A stretch of 50,373 nucleotides of DNA from an uncultured Armatimonadota bacterium (GCA_903833215.1 CAILEM010000122.1:1-50373); one strand, 5' to 3'. Positions 8,894 through 18,200 are shown, counted from the first letter of the stretch. Translations and numbers: made by a program. Notes: generated by a model not told the origin, from the letters alone.

Positions 8894-10963
8894 GTGAAGC
8901 AATACACCGCAGACAAAATACGAAATGTGGCCATTGTAGGCCATGGCGGATCCGGTAAAACGATGCTCGTTGAGCACGTGCTCTACACCGCCGGAGCAAT
9001 TGACCGAGTAGGAAGCGTGGACGCCGGAAACACGCAAAGCGACTTCGATCCGCTTGAGATCCGCAGAAAGATCTCCCTGAGTGCCAGCGTCGTTCCGCTG
9101 GAGTGGCACGACTGCAAAATTAACCTTATCGACGTGCCGGGTTATCCCGACTTTATTGGCGACCTTCATGGGATAGCGCGCGTTGTCGAATCAATGATCA
9201 TCGTTTGCGAAGCAAAGCGAGATCTCGACGTAGGATTTGAACTTGCCTACGAAGTTGCCCAGCAGCACGGCCTCGCAACCTGTATTTTCGTCAACAAGCT
9301 TGAGCGTGACAATGCAGACTTCGAAGGTCTGATGGACACGTTGCATCAAACGTACGGCCGTAAAGTCGTCAATACGCAAATTCCGATCGGTCACCAAGCT
9401 GCTTTCAGCGGCGTGCTCGACCTTCTCAACATGAAGGTGTATAAGGGCAAGGACCGAGGCGTCGAATTCGAAGAAGCGCCATCCGGCTATTCCGCCGAAG
9501 CCGCCGAACGACGCGAAAAGATGATGGATGCCGCCGCCGAAGGCGACGACGACCTCGCGTTGAAATACCTCGAAGGCGAGCAACTGACTGAAGAGGAAAT
9601 TGAGCACGGCTTGCTCGTTGGAATCGAAACCGGTCGCGTCATTCCCGTTCTCGTCGGCTCCGCAATGAGCGGTATCGGCGTTGCGACGTTGCTTGACCGC
9701 ATCTGTGGCGAACTTCCCTCTCCAGTGGACGTGCCGAAGGAATTCGATGGCACCGTCTTCAAGCCCGAAGTCGATGGTCCCTTGGCCGGTTTTGTTTTCA
9801 AAACCACAGCCGACCCATTCGTGGGCAAGATCAACTACGTCCGCATGTTCAGCGGAGCACTAAAGGTCGATCAAACGGTTCTGAACTCCACCCGAGACGT
9901 CTCGGAGCGAGTCCACAACCTGTTTACTCCCCACGGAAAGGGCCAAGAAGCCTCCACCGTCGTTGGACCAGGCGACATCGGCGCCATCGCGAAGCTGTCG
10001 GACACTCACACCGGTGATACGCTTACAACTTCTAAGGATCACATCCTACTGCCACCCATCAACTTCCCAGATCCGATTTATCGAATCGCGATTCGGCCAG
10101 CGACCAAGGCAGACGAAGACAAGTTGGGCAACGCTCTCCAGCGCCTCCTCGAAGAGGATCCAACGTTTAAGCACACGCGAGACACGGCAACCCATCAAGA
10201 AATTCTTGAGGGCATGGGAGATATCCATCTCGACACCGTGATTGAAAAGCTGAAAGCGAAGTTTGGCGTTAGCGTGGTTACCGAGGATGCACGAGTTCCT
10301 TACCTTGAAACAGTTAAGGGCAGCGCCAAGGCACAAGGTCGCCACAAGCGACAAACGGGTGGTAAAGGTCAGTTCGGCGATTGCTGGGTTGAGATCGAGC
10401 CACTTGAGCGTGGAGCGGGCTTCCAGTTCGACAACAAGGTTGTCGGCGGCGCGATTCCGAAGAACTTCATCCCCGCGATCGAGAAAGGCATTCGTGAAGC
10501 GATGGACGGCGGCCTGATCGCTGGCTATCCGGCAACCGACTTCAAGATCACCGTTTACGATGGCAGCTATCACGATGTCGACTCCAACGAAGCCGCGTTC
10601 AAGATGGCAGGTGCCATCGGCCTAAGAGCCGCAGCTGAGAAGGCGCAAGCCATTATTCTCGAGCCGCAGATGGGTGTCGAAGTCGATGTTCCAGACGAGT
10701 GCGTGGGCGACGTCGTCGGCGACCTCAACGGTCGACGTGGCCGTCTACAAGGCATGGACCCCGTCGCCCCCGGCAAGACCCGCGTCCGAGCCACCGTTCC
10801 GATGGCCACGATGATGCGCTACGCCCTCGACCTACGGTCGATCACCAAAGGCCGCGGCCGATTCCATCAATCCGTGTCCCACTACGAAGAGATGCCCTAC
10901 CCCGAGCAACAAGCCCTCGTCGCCGAATACGCGAAGAGCCGAGCCGCCCACGAAGAGCACTAG
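8894..10963 (+). CDS. Elongation factor G-like GTPase (EF-G2 type)
   Basis: A 689-residue translational GTPase. The start GTG at 8894 is best spaced behind GGAGGGG at 8882-8888; TTG at 8891 is an alternative. It belongs to the EF-G2 branch rather than to canonical FusA: the P-loop is GHGGSGKT (residues 16-23) instead of AHIDAGKT, and the G3 motif reads DVPGYPDF, so the switch-II histidine used by classical EF-G to trigger GTP hydrolysis is Tyr. The G4 motif is NKLERD instead of NKMD. The C-terminal half (EIEPLERGAGFQFDNKVVGG onward, ending at PMATMMRYALDLRSITKGRG) shows EF-G domains IV and V. Its role is unclear; EF-G2 proteins often cannot replace FusA. No ribosomal genes are beside it. Confidence 0.9.
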   Translation: MKQYTADKIRNVAIVGHGGSGKTMLVEHVLYTAGAIDRVGSVDAGNTQSDFDPLEIRRKISLSASVVPLEWHDCKINLIDVPGYPDFIGDLHGIARVVESMIIVCEAKRDLDVGFELAYEVAQQHGLATCIFVNKLERDNADFEGLMDTLHQTYGRKVVNTQIPIGHQAAFSGVLDLLNMKVYKGKDRGVEFEEAPSGYSAEAAERREKMMDAAAEGDDDLALKYLEGEQLTEEEIEHGLLVGIETGRVIPVLVGSAMSGIGVATLLDRICGELPSPVDVPKEFDGTVFKPEVDGPLAGFVFKTTADPFVGKINYVRMFSGALKVDQTVLNSTRDVSERVHNLFTPHGKGQEASTVVGPGDIGAIAKLSDTHTGDTLTTSKDHILLPPINFPDPIYRIAIRPATKADEDKLGNALQRLLEEDPTFKHTRDTATHQEILEGMGDIHLDTVIEKLKAKFGVSVVTEDARVPYLETVKGSAKAQGRHKRQTGGKGQFGDCWVEIEPLERGAGFQFDNKVVGGAIPKNFIPAIEKGIREAMDGGLIAGYPATDFKITVYDGSYHDVDSNEAAFKMAGAIGLRAAAEKAQAIILEPQMGVEVDVPDECVGDVVGDLNGRRGRLQGMDPVAPGKTRVRATVPMATMMRYALDLRSITKGRGRFHQSVSHYEEMPYPEQQALVAEYAKSRAAHEEH

Positions 10964-10979
10964 TCTCTAATTGAAGAAC

Positions 10980-11009
10980 TGAGCCCCGATCCCTTCGGAC
11001 CGGGGCTCA
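10980..11009 (+). terminator. Hairpin after the EF-G-like gene
   Basis: GAGCCCCG pairs perfectly with CGGGGCTC around an inner CTTCGG-type loop, 17 bp after the stop codon. The downstream AATTGTG is only weakly T-rich, so this is a probable but not classical intrinsic terminator. It directly precedes the repeat cluster. Confidence 0.6.
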
Positions 11010-11032
11010 ATTGTGCGTGTGACTAACCCCAT

Positions 11033-11425
11033 GTAGCCCCAGAGGGGCGTCCATGTATCAGCCCAGGCTGGAAGCCTGGTGAAGATGGGCTGCGCACAAA
11101 CCAGGAACTCTACCGGGTACCCCCAGAGGCTCGCCCCTATACCAGCCCAAGCTGCAAGTCTGGTGAAGGTGAAATCGACCGCCAACCAGGAACTCTACCG
11201 GGTAGCCCAAGAGAGGCGACCCTATATCAGCCACAGGCTGACAGCCTGGTGAAGGTGAAGTCGACCACAAACCACGAACTCTACTGGGTAGCCACAGAGG
11301 GGCGACCCTATATCACCCAGGCTGAAAGCCTGGGTGATGCGGGCGACATCAAAACCAAGAGCCCTGAATGGGCGACACATACCGGTCGGGGCATCGCCCC
11401 CAGACCCTCCGGCCGGAAAACGTAC
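11033..11425 (+). repeat. Tandem palindromic repeat cluster 1, family 1 (four units)
   Basis: Four imperfect copies of an about 85-bp unit start near 11033, 11117, 11202 and 11288. Each holds a TAGCCCC-AGA-GGGGCG hairpin followed by a CCAGCCCAGGCTG-AA-AGCCTGG hairpin, then a linker ending ACTCTACCGGG. Unit 4 extends into a second module with a GAGCCCTGAA-TGGGCGAC hairpin and a GGGGCATCGCCCC hairpin, ending near CCGGCCGG. The stretch 11010-11544 contains no gene until the small ORF at 11545. Confidence 0.9.
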
Positions 11426-11544
11426 CTTAGGTCTGATGGCCGAAACGAATTTCGGTGACATCGGAACCAAGGCTTTGCCGCTGAAGTCGGAAGGCTTATC
11501 CAGAACGGCGTGACATGGTCATCCGAATTTGGCGGAGGTTGATC

Positions 11545-11727
11545 ATGCCCACAGGCGACAAAGGTAAATACACGGACAAGCAAAAGCGGCAGGCGCATCA
11601 CATTGAAGCTAGCTACGAAGAAGCAGGGGTGCCAAAACCAGAGGCGGAAAAACGGGCTTGGTCAACCTTGAACAAGATTGACGGGGGCGGTAAGAAGTCC
11701 GGGTCGGGGCGAGGTCATGTGAAATGA
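11545..11727 (+). CDS. Small KguS/plasmid-stabilisation-like protein
   Basis: A 60-residue basic protein starting MPTGDKGKYTDKQKRQAHHI, with GGAGG at 11534-11538 as ribosome binding site. The run KYTDKQKRQAHHIEASYEEAG, then EKRAWSTLNKIDGGGKKSGSG, matches a widespread family of short proteins often labelled plasmid stabilisation protein; the K-Y-T-x-KQ-x-R start and W-x-T-x-NK-x-GGGKKSGSG end are its marks. The activity is unknown, and the label should not be read as proof of a plasmid. Its last codon overlaps the next gene by 4 bp (ATGA), so the two are co-translated. Confidence 0.8.
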   Translation: MPTGDKGKYTDKQKRQAHHIEASYEEAGVPKPEAEKRAWSTLNKIDGGGKKSGSGRGHVK

Positions 11728-12236
11728 CTAGTCATCTCTACGCTACATTTCATTGTCTCGCCGATGCAGAAGCGGCGTATCAAAGCATGATTGCCGAAGG
11801 GGCTCTTCCAAGCGACCTGACGATCGCAGCAATCCAGAGGTTTGATGGGTGCGGCTCTACGACCACTGCGGGGACACCTAACAACATCGGTGAGGGTGTT
11901 GAAGAGGATCGTCCGGCAGGTGCGAGCCCTGACGTTCCAGATTGTCCAACTCACGAAGAACTGCCAACACAGCAAACCCCGTTCGGTGAAGTCCCAGGAG
12001 GGCCACGCATCGCTCTCACGATGAATTACCCTGGGGACCTGTTTACGACCCTGACAAAGATGGGCATCGAAGACGCCACTTCGATCCTCCTCACCGAGAA
12101 GGTCATGTCTGGCGGTGCGGTCCTCTTTGTCCAGGTTCCAAGCGGAAATGTCACCGAAGATCGAGCCAACGAAATCATCGCAATGTGCGGTGGGTCGGGT
12201 ATGGCCAAGACCACGAAGACCGCCTACGTCGTGTAG
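11724..12236 (+). CDS. Stress-related hypothetical protein
   Basis: A 170-residue protein overlapping the previous gene by ATGA. The N terminus MTSHLYATFHCLADAEAAYQ has the alternating pattern of general-stress proteins of the YflT or GS17M group, which begin with a beta strand and a helix containing DAExAYQxM. The middle is a polar low-complexity linker rich in Thr, Pro and Asp. The C-terminal third reads FTTLTKMGIEDATSILLTEK, then VLFVQVPSGNVTEDRANEII, resembling a second alpha-beta unit with a DRANEII helix. No enzyme motif is visible. With its neighbour it sits wholly inside the repeat-flanked island, so it may be cargo of that island. Confidence 0.65.
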   Translation: MTSHLYATFHCLADAEAAYQSMIAEGALPSDLTIAAIQRFDGCGSTTTAGTPNNIGEGVEEDRPAGASPDVPDCPTHEELPTQQTPFGEVPGGPRIALTMNYPGDLFTTLTKMGIEDATSILLTEKVMSGGAVLFVQVPSGNVTEDRANEIIAMCGGSGMAKTTKTAYVV

Positions 12237-12260
12237 TGGCGTTGGGGCGACCTCTACCAG

Positions 12261-12640
12261 GTAGCCCCAGAGGGGCTGCCCTATACCAGCCCAGGCTGAA
12301 AGCCTGGTGACCTGGACCATGAACCAAGAGCCCTGAAAGGGCGACGTATTCAGGTCGGGGCGGCATCGCCTCTAGACCCTTCCGGAATGGAAAAGTGCTG
12401 GTAGCCCCAACGGGGCGGCTCTATACCAGCCCAGGCTGAAAGCCTGGTGACCTGGACCATGAACCAAGAGCCCTGACAGGGCGACATATTCAGGTCGGGG
12501 CATCGCCCCTAGACCCTTCCGGTTTGAATTCGTCCAGGTAGTCGCGGCGGCGTGGAACTATACCAGCCCAGCCTCAAAAGCCTGGTTACTACGCCTACAT
12601 GTACCGGTCGTGGCATCGCTTCCTGTCCCCTCCGATCCGC
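12261..12640 (+). repeat. Palindromic repeat cluster 2, family 1 (two full units plus a partial)
   Basis: Units begin near 12261, 12401 and 12538 (period about 138 bp). Each full unit has four hairpins: GCCCC-A(G/A)(A/C)-GGGGC, CCAGGCTGAAAGCCTGG, GAGCCCTGAAAGGGCGAC and GGTCGGGGC-ATC-GCCCC, then AGACCCTTCCGG. It is the longer version of the unit in cluster 1, in the same orientation. It ends within about 20 bp of the transposase stop codon, which is how repeats typically abut such genes. Confidence 0.88.
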
Positions 12641-12655
12641 CCACGTCCCTACCCT

Positions 12656-13108
12656 TCAATCCCACAAATACTTCTCATCGCATTTAATTCCGTACTCTGT
12701 GAGGAAATCCAGATACTCCTCTTTAAAGGTCTTCTTGCGGTGGTGTTCATCCTGCCTGTGGATGTAGTCGAGAACCATTGCCAAATCTCTATGGTGGATC
12801 GAGAACGCTCCGTAACCGCCTTGCCAAGCGAAGTCACGGAGTCTCGGCGATTGGGTTTTGACCCATTTTGTGGAGTTTGTTTTCAGTTCCTTTACGAGGT
12901 CGGCGACGGTGATCGTTCGGGCGAGGCGAATGGCGAGGTGGACATGATCAGCCACGCCTCCGGCCCGGTAGCATTCGCATCGGTGGGTCCGTGCCACCTC
13001 GGCGAGGTAAGCGTGGACGTCGGGGCGGAAATCAGGTGCCAAGTTTGGTGTGCGGTCTTTGGTGCTGAAGATGACGTGGACGATGACGGAGCTGAGGGAT
13101 TGTGGCAA
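12656..13108 (-). CDS. IS200/RAYT-like Y1 transposase
   Basis: A 150-residue HUH-superfamily transposase (Transposase_17 fold). The start is TTG at 13108, supported by GGAGG five bases upstream; no ATG or GTG is nearby. The HUH pair is His55-Val-His57 in ADHVHLAI, and the catalytic tyrosine is Tyr115 in DYIHRQ, followed by EHHRKKTFKEEY. These features are intact. The gene shows no stop or shift. It is flanked by repeat clusters in opposite orientation (12261-12640 and 13205-13500), the arrangement of REP-associated tyrosine transposases. Unlike true IS200, there are no obvious single left and right ends of one element, so it is better read as a domesticated or REP-mobilising enzyme. Confidence 0.85.
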   Translation of the reverse strand: MPQSLSSVIVHVIFSTKDRTPNLAPDFRPDVHAYLAEVARTHRCECYRAGGVADHVHLAIRLARTITVADLVKELKTNSTKWVKTQSPRLRDFAWQGGYGAFSIHHRDLAMVLDYIHRQDEHHRKKTFKEEYLDFLTEYGIKCDEKYLWD

Positions 13109-13204
13109 GAGAGCCTCCGGTTGGGTTTTCGTGATTGTACATCGGTTGAATGGATTTGGAACGAGGACGTTGTCGAACCGGAAGAGTTCGGGGCGGTTTG
13201 TTGC

Positions 13205-13500
13205 ACCTTAGCGGGCCGGAAGGTTCGGGGCGATTGCCCCTCACGATATATGTCGCCCCTCCGGGGCTGGATTCGTTGGTGGCATCTCACCAGGGTTTCA
13301 CCCTGGGCTGGTATAGGGTCGCCCCTTTGGGGCTACAAGGGGAACGTTCTCTGGGTCGCAATCTCACCAGGGTTTCACCCTGGGCTGGTATAGGGGCGCC
13401 CCTCTGGGGCTCCATGGGAAGCTTTCTCTGGGCGCAATCACACCAGGGATTCACCCTGGGCTCGTATAGGGGCGCCCCTTTGAGGCTACAAATAGACCAT
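13205..13500 (-). repeat. Palindromic repeat cluster 3, family 1, inverted (three units)
   Basis: On the minus strand this reads as the same repeat as clusters 1 and 2: TAGCCCC-(AA)A-GGGGCG followed by CCAGCCCAGGGTGAAACCCTGG. Here the inner stem is CCAGGGT/ACCCTGG where clusters 1 and 2 have CCAGGCT/AGCCTGG, a compensated change. Unit starts, in plus coordinates, are near 13340, 13415 and 13490, and the module ends in CCGGCCCG near 13215. The orientation is opposite to clusters 1 and 2, so the transposase gene is enclosed by inverted arrays. Confidence 0.87.
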
Positions 13501-13535
13501 TCCGACCAAAGATTCACATACTCGAAACCTTATTC

Positions 13536-13564
13536 TTGACTTGAGCGTTATATACTCATGTAAT
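13536..13564 (+). promoter_or_regulatory. cbpA-hspR promoter with a HAIR (HspR) operator
   Basis: TTGACT at 13536-13541, a 17-bp spacer and TGTAAT at 13559-13564 form a good sigma-70-type promoter. Between and overlapping the boxes, CTTGAGC-N7-ACTCATG at 13540-13560 matches the HAIR consensus CTTGAGT-N7-ACTCAAG at 12 of 14 positions. HspR is encoded by the second gene of the operon, so negative autoregulation is predicted. HspR bound here would block the promoter; chaperone titration on heat shock would release it. Confidence 0.85.
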
Positions 13565-13580
13565 TGAGCGGAAAGGTGTT

Positions 13581-14528
13581 ATGGCAAAGGACTATTATCA
13601 GATTCTTGGAGTTACGCGTGGCGCCGATGAGAAGGATATTAAGGCTGCTTATCGGAAGCTGGCGCGTAAATATCACCCGGACGTAAACCCGAATGACAAG
13701 ACGGCGGAGGCGAAGTTTAAAGAGATGAGCAACGCCTATGAAGTCATTGGCGACCCTGAGAAGAGGAAGCTATACGACCAGTACGGCTCCAACTGGGAAC
13801 ACGCTCAAAACCACCCTGGGGACATGCACGGAGGTGGCGCTGCTGACTTTGGCGACTTCAACTTTGGTGGAGGGGGTGCGGCGGAGTCGATCTTCGAACA
13901 CCTTTTTGGTGGCGGCATCAAGATGGGTGGCGGACGTGGCGGCATGAACTTCCAAGACATGGATTCGATGCAGCCTCGAGACCTTGAGAAGGTGGTCGAA
14001 GTCAGCCTCGAAGAGATCGATAGTGGCACCAAGCGTGTGCTGACCTACCAAACCATGGATGCCCATCGCATTCATGATGGGGTCTCAACGGTACCAACCA
14101 CGAAGAAGGTCGAGGTCAAAATCCCTGCGGGTATTTCCGACGGCAAGAAACTTCGAGTACCAGGAAAAGGACATGCGGGCCATAACGGCAAAGCTGGAGA
14201 TTTGTACGTGGTGATCAAGTGGGCCACACACCCCCAATTCAAACCCATCGGCGAGAACCTGGAGGTGGAAGTACCTGTTCCCTACACAACAGCTGCCCTT
14301 GGTGGCGAAATTCGTGTGCCGACCCTAAGATCCGCCGTCACCATGAAGATCCCAGAAGGAACGCAAAGCGGTCAAACTTTTCGGTTAGGTGGTCAAGGGA
14401 TCATGAAGTTGAATTCAAGCCGTGGTGATTTGATGGCGAAGATTAAGATCACTGTTCCCAAGCGATCCACCGAACGCGAGAAACAGTTGCTTCGGGAGCT
14501 TGCCGAACTTGAGAAGGTGACTGCGTGA
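13581..14528 (+). CDS. cbpA: DnaJ-type co-chaperone without zinc finger (CbpA-like)
   Basis: A 315-residue type II J protein that would stimulate DnaK. J domain 1-70 with [21 protein letters not shown] and the HPD tripeptide (YHPDVNP). Residues 75-125 form a Gly/Phe-rich linker. The cysteine-rich zinc finger of DnaJ is absent, giving the CbpA type. The two C-terminal beta domains follow ([54 protein letters not shown]). The last codons overlap hspR by GTGA. dnaK and grpE are not present here. Confidence 0.9.
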   Translation: MAKDYYQILGVTRGADEKDIKAAYRKLARKYHPDVNPNDKTAEAKFKEMSNAYEVIGDPEKRKLYDQYGSNWEHAQNHPGDMHGGGAADFGDFNFGGGGAAESIFEHLFGGGIKMGGGRGGMNFQDMDSMQPRDLEKVVEVSLEEIDSGTKRVLTYQTMDAHRIHDGVSTVPTTKKVEVKIPAGISDGKKLRVPGKGHAGHNGKAGDLYVVIKWATHPQFKPIGENLEVEVPVPYTTAALGGEIRVPTLRSAVTMKIPEGTQSGQTFRLGGQGIMKLNSSRGDLMAKIKITVPKRSTEREKQLLRELAELEKVTA

Positions 14529-14926
14529 GAACCGAAAACCAGCCGGTTTACATGATTGGTGTCGCTGCCGAATTGTGTGGGGTGCATCCACAAACCCTGC
14601 GACAATACGAACGGCTTGGATTGGTGATCCCTTCGCGGGCAGGAGCGAAGAACCGCCTTTACAGCGAACTCGATATCCGACGGGTCCAGCGCATTCAACG
14701 GCTCACTCAAGAAATGGGAGTCAATCTTGCCGGCGTGGAGTTGATCCTTCGGCTCCTCGATGAGATGGATGATGTTCGGAAGGACATGGAACGGCAACTC
14801 GAACAATACGTTGCCGATGCAGAGAAACGCATTTCGCAGATGATGGATTCGCCCAAAACTCCCATCCGCAGGGATGAGCGCTTGTTACCTGTGCCCAATA
14901 TTCGAATCAGAAAAGTCGAACTCTAG
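14525..14926 (+). CDS. hspR: MerR-family heat-shock repressor HspR
   Basis: A 133-residue regulator. The start is GTG at 14525, overlapping the cbpA stop (GTGA). The MerR-type winged helix is [20 protein letters not shown], then [10 protein letters not shown], which is the HspR signature (HPQTLR-x-YERLGL); [11 protein letters not shown] completes it. A coiled-coil dimer helix ([20 protein letters not shown]) follows. HspR binds HAIR boxes and uses DnaK as co-repressor. The HAIR box upstream of this operon makes the assignment secure. Residues after 110 are a short basic tail of no known role. Confidence 0.93.
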   Translation: MRTENQPVYMIGVAAELCGVHPQTLRQYERLGLVIPSRAGAKNRLYSELDIRRVQRIQRLTQEMGVNLAGVELILRLLDEMDDVRKDMERQLEQYVADAEKRISQMMDSPKTPIRRDERLLPVPNIRIRKVEL

Positions 14927-15066
14927 AGGAAGCCAAGCGGAATTTCTAGCCGCTGATCCACTTCAACCTCGTCGTCTTCAAAGTCCAGATCCTCAGGTTC
15001 GTAATTAATGAGGGCTGGTACTAACCAAAACGGGGCATCGTTACAAGGCAGGTTGTTCGTCTCCAT
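14923..15066 (-). CDS. Possible small acidic protein (47 residues)
   Basis: Minus strand, ATG at 15066, with GGGA seven bases upstream. It encodes a 47-residue peptide whose centre is strongly acidic (YEPEDLDFEDDEVEVDQ) and whose ends are hydrophobic ([14 protein letters not shown]). It is convergent with hspR and its stop overlaps the hspR stop. No family is recognised, and codon use cannot decide at this length. The rest of 14927-15189 contains no other reading frame of interest. Confidence 0.35.
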   Translation of the reverse strand: METNNLPCNDAPFWLVPALINYEPEDLDFEDDEVEVDQRLEIPLGFL

Positions 15067-15182
15067 TCAATTTCCCTAAGGACCGCCACAGCTACTACTG
15101 TTGAACTTGTCCTCCGAGTTTCAATCGGCACCGTATTTTTACTGACGCCAACTATCCATGGGTTAGACAGGTCGAACCCCCT

Positions 15183-15226
15183 AAAAGGTTTGGGGCGAGC
15201 CGAATAATTCCGGCTCGCCCCAAAAG
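15183..15226 (-). terminator. rpoC terminator (possibly bidirectional with hspR)
   Basis: A perfect 13-bp stem, TTGGGGCGAGCCG with CGGCTCGCCCCAA around an 8-nt loop, then CTTTT on the minus strand (the plus strand reads AAAAGG). It begins about 24 bp beyond the rpoC stop. Being nearly symmetrical, it could also stop transcription coming from hspR. Confidence 0.85.
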
Positions 15227-15250
15227 AATCTACAGAGATTCTTCTCGATT

Positions 15251-18200
15251 CTAGATTTCTTCTTCGATCTCGATCTCGATATCCTCATCTGCCGCCATAT
15301 CGGCGAGCGATGGGAATGCCAAGGAACTGAGGTTGTCCTCAAGATCTCTGTCGTCAGCCTCAACGAGAGCCTGCAACGATTGCTCGGCCCACGTGGGTCC
15401 TCGCTGAACGTCGACGGCTACGTCTCGGTAGTACTTCACACCGGTTCCAGAAGGAATGAGACGTCCGATGATGACGTTCTCCTTCAGTCCAACGAGGTGA
15501 TCCTTCTTTCCACGGACGGCCGCTTCGGTAAGGACGCGGGTCGTCTTCTGGAACGAAGCAGCGGAGAGGAACGAGTCCGTCGCCAAAGATGCTTCGGTGA
15601 TACCGAGAAGAATCCAGGTCGCGGATGCTTCCTTAGGATCGCGCTCTACGTTCTCACCAGTGATCGGGTCGACGTACTTGATCTTCTTTCCGGTTTGGAT
15701 GAGAGATCGAACTTGATCGTTGGCTCGCTGATAGGCAAATCGGTCGACAATCTGTCCAGGAAGGAACGGCGTGTCGCCTGGCTCTTTCACCTGACGCTTT
15801 CTCAGCATCTGGCGAATGATAACTTCGATGTGCTTATCGTTGATGTCAACGCCTTGGCTCTTGTAAACGCTCTGGAGGTTTTCGACGAAGTAGTCGTAAA
15901 CCGCAGATGCGCCGGCAAGCTCCAAGACCTCGTGTGGATCTCGAGGACCTTCGGTGAGAGGGTCTCCCTTGATGACACGACTTCCCTTGCTGACTGGAAG
16001 TTTTCCGAGTGGTGGTACGAGGATCGGATAGAAGATGTTGACCTTCTCGATCTCTGCCTTTCTTAGGCTTGCCAGAGTAGCCGTTACCAGCTTCTGACCA
16101 ACCGTCTTCTGCAGAGCGCCTTCGTACTCGCCCATATCGTTCTTCGGCCAGTTCTGAACGTCGCCCACATAGGCATCCTTGATCGGCGCCGTTACAGGAA
16201 CGTTCGCCTCAACGATGACCCATCGGCCGAAGCTCGACTCTCGGATATCGCGAACCACGCCCGTGACCGGACAAATGATCGCCTTACCACGAGGCTGACG
16301 TCGCGCTTCGAAGATTTCTTCGACGCGGACGATACCAGACGATTCACCCGTCCAAGCATAGAAGAACGTCTTTCGTGATCGTTCCCAAAGCTTCTTGGAA
16401 TCGCTGTCGGCCTTGTCGGCTGCCTTTTGGGCCGCCTTGGTGGCGCGCTCCGTCTTTCGCTTCACCTTAGGATCGACTGAATCGAGATCCGCTTGGTTGA
16501 TCGTAAGAGGTGCTTGCTCCTTGTTCTGGAAGAACGACTTAACGACGCTCTCCTGGTTCTCAAGAAGCTTGGTCGGGTCGAACTGCTTCATGTCCGTGTC
16601 CGTGGCGACGGCAAAGTCTTCCATGAACTGTCGGATGAACTTACCAGTCTTATACTGGTTCGTACGGGCAATCGTGGCCGATCCAGCAACACCACCGGTG
16701 TGGAACGTTCGCATCGTAAGCTGCGTTCCAGGCTCACCAATCGACTGGGCGGCGATGATTCCGACTGAGACACCAACTTCAACGTTTCGGCTGCTGCTGA
16801 GGTCCCATCCGTAGCAGACCGAACAGATTCCCTGAACGAGGTCGCAAGTCAATGGGCTTCGGATGAGAACGCTGAGGTAACCGTGCTCATCGGCCTCGAA
16901 GCCAAAGCTTCGGTACCGATCGACGATGGCTGTTCGCTCGTCATCGCTGTCTGCCGCGCCATATTCGGCAACGAATCGATTCTCGATCTCGGCAATTCGC
17001 TTGGCATTGTCTCGGCTAATCCACTCTTGGTACGAAACCAACTGAGCGCCGGTATCTGGGTCGGTGATCGAACACAGAGCAACGCGACCGTAGATACGAT
17101 CGGAGATCTGCTCAATAGCCTCGCCTTGATCGGTAATTCGGTGAGCAAGGATGCCTTCCGAAGTTCCGCAGTCGTAAGCCTTGACGATAACATCCTGAGC
17201 GACGTCGCAGAGACGTCGTGTGAGGTAACCAGCGTCAGCCGTTCGGAGAGCGGTATCGGCAAGTCCTTTACGTGCTCCGTGAGTCGTTACGAAGTACTCC
17301 AACATGCTCAAGCCCTTATGGAAGGAGCTCTTAACCGGCAACTCGTAAATAACTTCGTTGAACTGATTAAACATGAGGCCGCGCATTCCAGCAAGCTGAG
17401 CCAGCTGCTTCACGGAACCACGAGCACCAGAGATAGTCGTAATGGAAAGCGGGTTGAACTGCTTAAGACCGTTGACGATTTCTTTACCGATTTCGTCGTA
17501 CGTGTCTGTCCAGAGCTTAACGAGCGTTTGCGTCATCTCGTTATAGGTAAGCATTCCACGTCGGAACTGCTGAGTGATCTTGGTCGATCGGTCATCAGCT
17601 TCCTTGATCATCTCTTCACGACGTGCAGGAGGATCCATGTCGGTGATCGCAACAGAAAGTCCGTAGCGAGTCGCCCACTTGAAGCCCATATCCTTCATGT
17701 CGTCGAGCAGCTTGATCGTCGCACCAACGCCGCTTCGGCGGTGGCACGTGAGAATCATCTCGGATAGAGCCTTCTTGTTAAGCTCGACCTTGAGGAACTC
17801 GTTGGAGTGCTTCAACGGATACGGAAGAATGGTGTTGAGCATGAGCTGTCCCGGGGTTACCGAGATGATCATCGTCTCTTTCGTCATGTCCAGAGGAACG
17901 AGTTCCTCATGGTCATCACCCTCTTCGGTCTTGGTAACGACCTTCTTGTATTCCTGTCCGGTGAGAACGTCTCGGTAATCGACTTCTTTATCCGATCGGA
18001 ACACAGGTCGCGACAAACGAACCTTGATGGGGGTGTTCGTCGCAATTCTCTGCTCCTTGATTGGAGTATCCAAAGCTGCGATGACTTCCTCAGGGCTACC
18101 GTATGTTTTGGGAGCCGGATTCTTCTCAGGATCCTCCGCGTGAAGTCTTTCCTGTTCGATCAACTCGGCTCGGCCCTCGTGAGACACAAAGGTCAACGCG

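Noticed and set aside
11033-11425. Four evenly spaced repeats that could suggest a CRISPR array
   Set aside because: Units are about 85 bp, imperfect, internally palindromic and without unique spacers; no cas gene is nearby.
12599-13393. 264-residue plus-strand ORF
   Set aside because: It is antisense to the transposase and runs into repeat cluster 3; the product has no recognisable domain.
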